DNA of 64,000 nt from Tetraselmis striata (Eukaryota > Chlorophyta > Chlorodendrophyceae > Chlorodendrales > Chlorodendraceae), in assembly GCA_006384855.1 (NCBI GenBank), contig VCJN01000653.1, positions 41,840-105,839 on the forward strand, read 5' to 3'. The notes beneath the pieces are model-generated. The model searched no databases. It was not told the origin of the DNA and worked only from the letters and a program-made list of their open reading frames with translations. Below, piece after piece: positions 56,451-64,000 of this stretch (the first letter of the stretch is position 1; each line of letters opens with the position of its first letter). Both the position numbers and the translations under genes were made by a program.

Positions 56451-57480
56451 TTCAGCGAAGTGTCGATTTTTCGGCGGTGAGCTTTATTGCCGTACGGGTA
56501 CCCGTATAGTGCAGCGGATCGGACCTATAGGTGCATGACTAAGGCGCTTATCTACTGGCATGTACTACTAAGTACTATGAAGTAACTTGACAGTTGAATC
56601 AGCGATGCGTCGATTTTTCAGAAAATTTCAAAATAACGGGTTCTATATCACTAGCCTACAGTTCCATGAATTGCATTGCCAACGCTTTGAAGTACTACCA
56701 GCAGCGAGCGTTCGCATTGCCAGCGCTTTGAAGTAAACGATTTTTTTTCCATTACTAGCAGCGAGTAGCGAGTACAAGTACTCATCATAGCCTCCCAACC
56801 GTGAGATCGTAATCGGACGGCTGTGTAATTAAGGACCGTGGGTGGGTGGGCGGGTGGGTGAATTATAGTACTTAGTAGTACATGCCAGTAGATAAGTGCT
56901 TTAGTCATGCACCTATAGGCCCGATCCGCTGCACTCTACGGGTACCCGTACGGCAATAATAAAGCTCCGCGCCGTAAAATCGACGCTTCGCTGGATAGTC
57001 CACCCTCTACTCACCCGCCAACGGTCCTTAATTACACAGCCGTCCGATTACGATCTCACGGCTGGGAGGTACTGGTACTGGTACTCGCTACTCGCTGCTG
57101 GTCATGGAAAAAACACTATGGTAGCGACTACTTCAAAGCGCTGGCAATGCGAACGCTCGCTGCTGGTAATCCTTTTGGATACTGGTACTCGCTACTCGTT
57201 GCTGGTACTGCTGGTACTGGTGTGAATTACAAACAGGGCAGTTCCCTGGAACTGCTGGTACTGGTATTGGTACTCGCTACTCGCAGCTGGTATTAATGGA
57301 AAAAAAAAACTCTTGTACGTCAAAGCGCAGGCCATGCAAACGCTCGCTGCTGGTACTTCAAAGCGTTGGCAATGCAATTCATGGAACTGTAGGCCAGTGA
57401 TATAGAACACTTTCTTTTACAATTTTCTGAAAAATCGACGCATCGCTTATTCAACTGTCAAGTTACTTCATACATACCTC
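56450..57480. repeat. Interleaved inverted repeats (arms A-B-A'-B')
   Basis: Arm A, 56450-56570, is matched in reverse complement by A', about 56865-57000 (shared ATGACTAA, CCTATAGG, ATCTACTGGCATGTACTACT). Arm B, about 56572-56850, is matched by B', about 57010-57475. Shared blocks are GAAGTAACTTGACAGTTGAA, ATTGCATTGCCAACGCTTTG and GTGAGATCGTAATCGGACGG. B' carries extra (GGTACT)n-like text near 57075-57290. The order A, B, A', B' cannot come from one simple hairpin. Confidence 0.8.
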
Positions 57481-59214
57481 ATTGAAGGTATTCCGAATAT
57501 GCAAGAGCAATAGCCCTTTCCCGCTAGTACCACGCCCGTCGAACAGTTGCAGCGCCACCCGCATGCTCATATACGCCGTCTCACAGCCAACTCCCGACTA
57601 GAAGCTGCGTTGCACCGGGCCCATGGCCTCCCGCCCATCCGCACCCACATGCACCAGAGCGTGGGCGGAGGCCAAGTGCACCAGCGCGGAGCCGACGCCA
57701 AGCGGGCGTACTCGTAACGGCTCACCGCTCTTCGCCCGCTCCTCGCGCGCGGCGGGGTCGTCCTTGTCAAGCGCAAAGGCAGTGCCACTCGCCAAGAAAG
57801 CCGCAGTGCGCGAGTGGCACCGCCCCGCCATGCAGCGGTTCACCCACATGCGCCACGAAGGTACGACGTCTAGGTCCTTGATTTGCTCCCAACGCACGCC
57901 ACTAGTCCACATGCCCAGAGAAAACGCGAGGATCGCGGCGCAGAGCCCGCCGTTGGTCCTCTCCCCAGCGCCGAACCTCACCCGCATTGCCACCCCACGA
58001 CGGCGGCGACCGCCGCAAGTCGAGCGGTTCTCGGGGGGCGGTGGAGTACTCCGGGTCGGTGGGATCAGGAGGCGGATGGAGGGCTTCCATGGCAGGGAGC
58101 GCCGCAGCGGCGTCGGACACCATACCGAGGTCGGCAGTGTCCAGAGCATGACGAGCGCGGCGCAGGTCATGCATAGCTGTGAGTTCGCCGCCCGGAGGTG
58201 AACATCTCCCCCGCCGGCTGCACCTCATCCGCCGCAGCATCGGCGATCCCTTCCGCGACCTCTGCAAAAGCCGCCCGCGCCCTCGCATACCGCCGGCGGT
58301 TCCGCCGGCGGGCACTCCGAGACGTGCCCGTCGGCAGCTCCCCCGCCTCCACCGGGGACGGAGCGGTATGCGAGGTAATTGTGTAACTCGCTGCCATCCC
58401 GCAACTCTCGCCACAATTGCTGCATCCCGCACACCGAGAAGCCGGCGCGCACAGCATCCCCCGCCTCCCACATCCGCAATTGTCGCTCCGCCAATGAATT
58501 TCCGCGCAATTGCGGGGCTGCTGGATGGGTGGGGTCGCAGTAGTAGCCCCTCAAACACGCAGACAACGCCTTCCTCCCCGTACGACCGGTCGTTGGTAGG
58601 AGGGAAGTGGTCAACATAGGCATGCGTACGGTATAGCAGGGGGAAGAGGAGGGGCCAAGCCGCGGAACATACGCCGACAGCTATACTACCCCGCAGATGC
58701 GTACGGGGCAACATGCGGTAGACGTGAGGGCGGCATCGCGGGCGGCTGCGGTAGCAGCCGGCGCGTGCTGGCGATGCAATGCCCACACGCCCGCCGCCGA
58801 CGACAGGAGAGCCACACCGGGGGGCGGAGCCGTACGTGGGAGGGGGGGGTTGTAGAACTCGTATGTTGCGGCACGGGCCGCCGCTCGCGCGCCATGCAAC
58901 ACGTGGTGGCCCGAGCGCGGGCAGCCGGCTCGGGGGGCGCACCGCACATACACATATGAGGCGTCGAAAGTCGCAGTGTAGGCGAGGTGCGTGGCAGCTA
59001 CCGCCGGGACGTCGGACTCCATCCCGTGGTCCACATGCTTTGTGAGGTACAGTAATGCCCTAATGCAATTACATGCAAGAAGGCAAAGGTTGTGAGGAAA
59101 CAGTATCGAATGTTACAGGATCATCAGCTGGTTCAGCTATTTATCGGCCGTCAGCAGCACATAGGCAGAGCAGCGGCAGAGCAGTTCAGCGGTCAGTCTT
59201 GGGCATAGCGGCAA

Positions 59215-59320
59215 TATAGCATCGGGGAATGTCAGTAACAGCATCGGGGAATGTCAGTAGCAGTATCGGAGAATGTCAGTAGCAGCATTGGGGACTGTTA
59301 GTAGTAGCATCGGTGATTGG
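59215..59320. repeat. Short tandem repeat, about 22-bp unit
   Basis: Four to five imperfect units of GCATCGGGGAATGTCAGTA(AC/GCA), degenerating toward GCATTGGGGACTGTTAGTA. Confidence 0.8.
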
Positions 59321-60032
59321 GATTGATAATGATAAATTGTATGCGTACATGTTACAGTACAAGTTACAGAAGTACGGCAGGTAGTGATATGATCTAGGAA
59401 ATGATAATAATATAAGTGGTTATGTGGGTATAGTGCAGGGTTAGGTGTAGTCCTAACATGCTTGCACATGGGGCCGGGCCGCTGGTAGGTGCGTCCGCAG
59501 CCGCCGTCGCAACACCGGAACTGCCAGTCAGCGTTCCCGCCGGGCGTCGACGACTGCAACCGCGCCATCGCTGCGCCGCGCGCCCACCACCACCACCGCC
59601 CCCGCCGGAACCGCGACCCACACGGCAGACGCCCTAGCACAAGGCCATGGGGAGCCATAGGACGTCCCACGGTACTGGACCCCCACCGGCCACGCCACAG
59701 CCAGAAAGCCGGGGGTCGAAGGGGGGTCGTTGTCGTCCCCCGACTACGATTGCTACTACGAGCCCGCGGGGAATGAAAGCTCGTAGTGGTGAATACGATG
59801 TACTTATTGATTCATATATGTTAAGACCCATGTACAACAGTAATTTAACCTATTTTGCGCCGTGGAATTCACTTTGCACCGTAGGGTTTGTGTATACCCT
59901 AGTTCCCGGGTTTACTATCAGTACTTAAGACTCACTGGTGATGTAGCTTGGGTTTGTAGACCTTGGGTGCAGTGCAGCATTCATTAGCATGAAGGCCAGC
60001 CGCGACGCATATCCAATGTTGGTTTTGGAGCA

Positions 60033-60053
60033 TTTTGTCCAAAATGGGACAAG
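60033..60053. repeat. TTTTGTCC...GGGACAA palindrome (left)
   Basis: TTTTGTCC, a 5-bp spacer, then GGGACAAGA. The same palindrome type recurs at 60705-60727 and 60756-60777. Confidence 0.6.
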
Positions 60054-60128
60054 ATGAGGCAATGAAATCAATATTTAATATGATTATTACATCCAGCGGC
60101 TAGCTAGCCACAAGACGTTGCTAATAGT

Positions 60129-60985
60129 TTATTCGTTGAGCATCCCCAACTCAAGCAAGTCCTTCTTCGTGGCTGCGTTAAACTTGACGACTCCGCCGGG
60201 TTTGCGTTGCGCTGGGGTGGTTGACATAACGTGGACGCAGTTGTTTCGTGGCTGGCTGATTTGCCACCCAGTTTGCGCATATGTCTTCACGACTTGGACG
60301 CTTTCACCGTACCACTTCTTTCTGACCATGGTGCCGTTCTCGTTGAACACCTCTCGACTTCCCGACGCGTCGTGGATGGCCTTCGCGTACGATAGGGGGA
60401 CGGCTTCAACAAGCTTCAAAGGAAGCGTCAGGCACTTCTCCCAGCTTGTGTCAACTGGCTTCTTCCCTCCTTTTGTCTGCGCGTACAACCATAGGGGCAT
60501 GAGGGGTTTGCCCTTTGCATCGGCATGGAAGGGCTCGTATACGGCCACGGTCAACGTGTCTTCGGTAGTCTCGCGCGACTTCACAAGCCCGATGACGAAT
60601 CTCGACTCCCAATCACCAAGAGTTTCGGGACACTTGTCTTCCTCATGCACCTGACGATGGCCAAGACCGCGAGCTATGTTAGTCCCGAGCGAGACACCAC
60701 GCCATTTTAGTCCCAGTTGGGACAAAATAACAAGCAAGGTAGATGAACCAAATTGTTTTGTCCCGTAAAGGACAAAAATGACAAACAATGGGACTCAGAT
60801 CGGAGACGTCGATGACAACGAGGTTCGAGCCCTTTGCATCGCTGGGCGATGTGTTGTCATGAAGCCTCTCCTTGGCGCCGGCGTGAACTCCCCGGAAGGC
60901 GCTGTCATCTTGAAGCACTTGAGCACGAACCTCGGCTTCAACGCGAGCGGCTTCGGCATTGTTGAGGTCTGCGTTGGTAGCCATC
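60129..60985 (-). CDS. Unrecognised gene, moderate GC
   Basis: Two coding blocks on the minus strand. The upstream one starts at ATG 60985 (MATNADLNNAEAARVEAEVR, then AQVLQDDSAFRGVHAG) and ends somewhere before about 60790. The downstream one probably begins after an acceptor at 60651 (VHEEDKCPETLGDWESRFVI, then GLVKSRETTEDTLTVAVYEP) and ends at 60129 with KKDLLELGMLNE. The second block has alternating beta-like strands and Trp-rich phrases (SWEKCLTLPLKLVEAVPLSY, MVRKKWYGESVQVVKTYAQT), a little like BAH/chromo-type or transposon C-terminal domains, but I cannot name a family. GC is lower than in the host genes. Palindromes of the form TTTTGTCC/GGACAAAA flank the second block, so it may be part of a mobile element. 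Confidence 0.5.
60705..60727. repeat. TTTTAGTCCC...GGGACAAAA palindrome
   Basis: Imperfect palindrome centred on CAGTTG. It lies just upstream (in gene orientation) of the second coding block of the unrecognised gene. Confidence 0.6.
60756..60777. repeat. TTTTGTCC...GGACAAAA palindrome (right)
   Basis: TTTTGTCC, spacer CGTAAA, GGACAAAA. Confidence 0.6.
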
Positions 60986-61211
60986 GTTTGACGTGCCTCG
61001 GCGGGCGCGCGCGGTCTGCCCGTGCTCGCGCAAGAAGTCGTCAACTTCCTCTTTCCGTTGCGGCCAGAACCCGGAGAAAGCTGCATGTAGGTTTTGCATG
61101 TAGCCATCATACTATTAGACCGTTGCCTCGTTCGAACTCCGAGGGGCTAATGCATCCACCGGGTAAACCCGGGACACATACGGGTCTGGACGATATTGGA
61201 ATGCCCTGAAA

Positions 61212-61275
61212 TAACAGAGCCGGGACGAATCGAACCGGGGACCTCCGGAGTAGGAGATCACCGCTTTATACCGGG
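61212..61275 (-). other. tRNA-like sequence (3' half), probably a relic or SINE piece
   Basis: On the minus strand GGAGGTCCCCGGTTCGATTC then GTCCCGGCTC looks like the variable loop, T-arm and 3' acceptor side of a tRNA, including the GGTTCGATTC B-box. The T-stem pairs poorly, and no matching D-arm or 5' acceptor strand was found, so it is not called as a tRNA gene. Confidence 0.35.
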
Positions 61276-61940
61276 CGGACAGACAACGAGGTAGTGTAGT
61301 ACTGTAGTGCGACTAGTAGTCCTCGTGCCTGTAGTTCTCGCGTAGTGTGGCAGCGACTAGTAGTCCCATATTATGGACTGGGGATTGCTACCCGCGTAAA
61401 AAATAAGAAAAATCATTAGTCGCTGTATGGGCTATCCGCAAAACCACCCAAAATGGCACTAGGAAACGCCCACCTGTGGTAAGAACTCTACAGAACAGTT
61501 GCGGGTTTACCGCTCCGGGTACTTCAGGGTTTAGTCGCTAGCAGTCGCGCAATACGAGCTATATTTTACATGCTGAGCAATCCTTTTAGTCGCGCCATTA
61601 ATAATAAATAGCCGGCTGTCGTGATATTACTGTCGTGATATGCTCGTCGCAATCCTTAGCGCTATCACACTAATCCTTGGCGGTAGCGCCTGGAACCCTT
61701 CTTCTACTTGCTGCACATGGGTACCTGAGTCGCTACTCGCTACTGCGACTCGCTACCAGAGGCTAATCGCTCTTGTGGTCGCTTTATTTTACCGCCTGGC
61801 AGTCGCGCCATTGTAGGAGCCGTATTTTACATAGCGAGCGATCCTTATTATACGCTGATTAGCACCATTAGTAGCTGATTCGTACGTGCAGTCGCGCGGG
61901 CGCGGGCGGCAGGTCGGGGAGCGCCCGCCTCTTGCGTGTG
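61276..61940. other. AT-richer spacer; no gene
   Basis: Repeated short phrases such as CGACTAGTAGTC (61308 and 61358), AGTCGCGC and TGTCGTGATAT (61618 and 61631) point to decayed repeats. Nothing coding. Confidence 0.4.
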
Positions 61941-61946
61941 TGTGTG

Positions 61947-62080
61947 TTAAGAAAAAGGGTGTTACGGAGACATTTTTGCCCGGGCCCTCTCGGCCCTGCC
62001 GCCGACGTCGGCCCGCGAGGTAAAATCGCGTTTTCCCTTATGTAGGCGATATTCCGCGGCTCGCCAAAATGTCTCCGTGG
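61947..62080. repeat. Hairpin with GGAGACATTTT arms
   Basis: GTTACGGAGACATTTTTG near 61960 is answered by CCAAAATGTCTCCGTGG near 62063. A direct copy of AAAAGGGTGTTACGGAGACA occurs again at about 62228. Small MITE-like unit likely. Confidence 0.65.
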
Positions 62081-62254
62081 ATTTCTCCGGTTTGCACGTC
62101 GACTGTACATTATCCCTCATGTTGGTACTCGCTGTGGTACCGCTCCGTACCGTGTCGGAGGATGTCGGCCCCAAAATGGGGCCGTGGGGCTGGCATCCTC
62201 CGATGGGGGTGGGGCGGAGCCATTACGAAAAGGGTGTTACGGAGACATTTTGGT

Positions 62255-62697
62255 CCGTCGGCACGGCGGGTTCCTCATCGGCGTCGGCACGGCGCATTCC
62301 TCATCGGCGTCGGCGCGTCCCCTGTCGGCACGGCGCGTCCCCTGTCGGCACGGTGCGTCCCCGGGCGGTGCGTCGGCGCGTTCCTCATCGGCGTCCCCGG
62401 GCGTTGCGTCGGCGCGTCCCCTGTCGGCACGGTGCGTCCCCCATCGGCACGGCGCGTCCCCTGTCGGCACGGCGGGTTCCTCATCGGCGTCGGCGCGTCC
62501 CCTGTGAGTCGGCACGGTGCGTCCCCTGTCGGTACGGCGCGTCCCCTGTCGGCACGGCGGGTTCCTCATCGGCGTCGGCGCGTCCCCCATCGGCACGGCG
62601 CGTCCCCTGTCGGCACGGCGGGTTCCTCATCGGCGTCGGCGCGTCCCCTGTCGGCACGGCGCGTCCCCCATCGGCACGGCGCGTCCCCTGTCGGGTG
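62255..62697. repeat. GC-rich minisatellite
   Basis: Irregular tandem array of CGGCACGGCGCGTCCCCTGT and CGGCACGGCGGGTTCCTCAT with CGGCGT units, about 440 bp. All frames on both strands stay open through it, which explains the long ORFs there. Confidence 0.9.
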
Positions 62698-62846
62698 ACG
62701 CCCCGGAACGACGTCTATGAGCCCGTATGACGCCCCGGAACGACGCATCGCCCAATGGCGGCGGCGAGTAGGGGTGGCACGGCGTTTCCGACACCGGCGC
62801 GAGCGTTGGTCACACCGGCGGGCAAAATGTATGCCCGAGGGAAGCA

Positions 62847-64000
62847 TCAAAGCAACACAAGCTCATCCAAGGTCGCCCTATTCCCGTCATGAGCAAGCAC
62901 GTACAATCGATAGTTTGAGTAAGAGCCAGGGCTCGTTACAGTACCTTCAAACACGTAACAATTGTCCGCACTTGTGTTGTTTTCCGAATCAAAATCAACT
63001 TGAAAGAGAGTACTTGTTGCTTTGTCCGCTGCGGTAATCGTTGTGTACGACATGTCGTTGAATGTAGCTAACAAGGACCAATTCGTACCATCGTTGCTAC
63101 CCTCGAAACGCGCAGAAGTGATTTTCAGACTATCCCACGCTTCTGTGCTCCAGACCCTAATATTACGCACCGTGGCAGCCGAGGGCAGTTGAATTGCTAA
63201 ATATTCAGGCCCAGGACTATTTACATTGGCCGACCACCCTCCTCTGTAAAACCCGTGTATACGACTGAAAGCGTAGTAACCCTGGTAATTTGAGTTCGCC
63301 TCGGATGATGTTGTTACGGTGTATCCTTGGTCGACGCTTGCCGTGAGGGCGGGAACGATCCGGAGAGGCTCGTAAAGAACCACCTCGACGATGCTAATGA
63401 TCGCGCTCGAGTTCGCGCTCAGCGGCATACAAAATATTGAATAATTGGTTGCCGATTGCGGGTTGGTAAAATATATATCGACGTAGTCGTTGCGTAGGCT
63501 AGCCGCACCGGGATTGGTTGCCCCCGCCCGGTAGTCGCTGGCCTGCAACGACTTGCTCGCGAGCACCGTACCATCCCGAGAGAAGGATATCAATCCGGGG
63601 AAGCTGTGCGGCAGGCCGTCCACAACCTTTGCGGCGGAATACAAACGAAATCCTACTATCCGCTTTGGCGAACTCAGCGTAAAATTGATCGTAACCGGAG
63701 GGGTGTTTGCCGGGCTCGCGAAAACATCTCCGATCCATCCGTATTGGCCGTCGAAGATATAGCTTGCGCTGAAATCCGGTGAAAACACGGGATTGCTGGA
63801 TGTTACGGTTGCAAGCGCGCCATCGATTGCGACTACGGGGTTGGTGTTATGGCTGCCGAGGCTGATAATCCCGGATGTGTTCCCGGCGGTATCAATGAGC
63901 TCGATCCACAGCCAATACTGCGTCCCCGGTTGGAGGCCCGTTACGGTGACCTCCCCGTTGTCGTAGTCGTAAATCACGTTGGGGGTGACGCTAGCCGTCG
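62847..64000 (-). CDS. Partial surface/fibre-like protein with FN3 and discoidin-like domains
   Basis: Open to the window edge, so the N-terminus is outside; the stop is at 62847. About 384 residues are visible. First comes the end of a fibronectin-III-like domain (VTVTGLQPGTQYWLWIELID, then TAGNTSG). Then come two discoidin/F5-8-type-C-like modules. The first has SASYIFDGQYGWIGDV and RIVGFRLYSAA. The second has QGYYAFSRIHGFYRGGW, LAIQLPSAATVRNIRVWST and RFEGSNDGTNWSLLATF. GC is near 50%, below the host genes, and no intron is visible. Such domain chains bind carbohydrate or cell surfaces, and similar wording occurs in fibre-like proteins of large algal DNA viruses; that link is from memory. 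A bacterial or algal cell-surface origin is also possible. It could be a recent insertion. Confidence 0.65.
   Translation of the reverse strand, partial: TASVTPNVIYDYDNGEVTVTGLQPGTQYWLWIELIDTAGNTSGIISLGSHNTNPVVAIDGALATVTSSNPVFSPDFSASYIFDGQYGWIGDVFASPANTPPVTINFTLSSPKRIVGFRLYSAAKVVDGLPHSFPGLISFSRDGTVLASKSLQASDYRAGATNPGAASLRNDYVDIYFTNPQSATNYSIFCMPLSANSSAIISIVEVVLYEPLRIVPALTASVDQGYTVTTSSEANSNYQGYYAFSRIHGFYRGGWSANVNSPGPEYLAIQLPSAATVRNIRVWSTEAWDSLKITSARFEGSNDGTNWSLLATFNDMSYTTITAADKATSTLFQVDFDSENNTSADNCYVFEGTVTSPGSYSNYRLYVLAHDGNRATLDELVLL

Larger units (their letters stand above)
53440..59040 (-). mobile_element. Long degenerate LINE (family B) with nested insertions
   Basis: Reads on the minus strand from about 59040 (5') to 53440 (3', ending in TGTAAG before a TA-rich tail). 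RT pieces appear in order but in several frames. The N-terminal helical part is HDLRRARHALDTADLGMVSD (about 58150). PLRVRPLGVGSALVHLASAH follows at about 57700. TGVRQGDVIAKPYFCLAITG (motif B region) is at about 55920. VTPPSELDPFLEAVDAANIS and MSMPADFGGLNIALLLQSQA are at about 55250-55410. The endonuclease end at 53.5-54.3 kb parallels 19468-20319. Family A shows the same order of blocks. The segment 56105-57500 does not belong to the ORF and interrupts it. Motifs A and C of RT fall in or near the interruption. Confidence 0.75.
59040..60060. other. Repeat-bearing spacer with a possible C2H2 remnant
   Basis: On the minus strand at about 59445-59560 a phrase FRCCDGGCGRTYQRPGPMCK followed by H resembles half of a C2H2 finger, such as LINE N-termini carry, but no ORF frame links it to the LINE. 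The rest holds no gene. Confidence 0.35.

Noticed and set aside
62069-62730. ORFs of about 210 residues rich in Arg, Val, Pro and His
   Set aside because: Generated by the GC minisatellite, which is open in all frames; no start context or domain.

Overview
The window looks like nuclear DNA of a green alga. It is most likely a trebouxiophyte chlorophyte (Chlorella/Coccomyxa-like), although no rRNA or plastid marker is present to fix the lineage. The evidence is GC-rich spliced genes with introns of about 40-800 bp, donors mostly GTGAGC or GTGCGC, and the chlorophyte-type TGTAA polyadenylation motif just after several stop codons and at LINE 3' ends. The gene set is a mix typical of green algae: a GT29 sialyltransferase-like protein, a SURNod19 protein and plant-like proteasome beta1. 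I rebuilt eight spliced genes by hand; in each, every splice junction keeps the reading frame.

Layout, left to right. 1-3005 (-): 3' incomplete gene of unknown function. 4025-6946: frameshifted DIRS-type tyrosine-recombinase retrotransposon with inverted terminal repeats. 7028-8701: short LTR retrotransposon with a proline-rich Gag-like ORF and a 5-bp target duplication. 9110-10389 (+): secretory cyclophilin. 10.4-15.6 kb: gene-poor, with a decayed retroelement. 15676-18538 (+): SURNod19-type secreted protein. 19468-20319: 5'-truncated LINE with a perfect 15-bp target duplication. 20828-23402 (+): GT29 sialyltransferase-like. 24243-26228 (-): ribosomal protein uL13. 26695-30113 (-): long LINE ORF with RT and a restriction-like endonuclease domain. 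31.7-33.6 kb (-): internally deleted piggyBac-like transposase. 33.9-36.6 kb (+): decayed MULE-like transposase with a minisatellite in a probable intron. 37541-39083 (+): USE1-type SNARE. 39402-40591 (-): PCI/SAC3-like protein. 41.2-42.1 kb: Gag-like remnant. 43693-44872 (+): proteasome beta1. 45615-52909 (-): 14-exon gene for a membrane-anchored protein with an EGF-like module and two methyltransferase-like domains. 53.4-59.0 kb (-): long degenerate LINE interrupted by a fragment of itself and by interleaved inverted repeats. 59-62.7 kb: AT-richer repeat-dense DNA with one unrecognised gene. 62847-64000 (-): partial gene with fibronectin-III and discoidin-like domains of a style seen in large algal viruses.

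The host genes are ordinary single-copy housekeeping and secretory-pathway genes in both orientations, with no sign of co-regulation. Between them lies a dense mosaic of transposable elements covering nearly every retroelement class plus two DNA transposon types. The least explained parts are the right edge (possible viral integration), the EGF/double-methyltransferase fusion, the interleaved inverted repeats at 56.4-57.5 kb, and homopolymeric C tracts next to splice sites.
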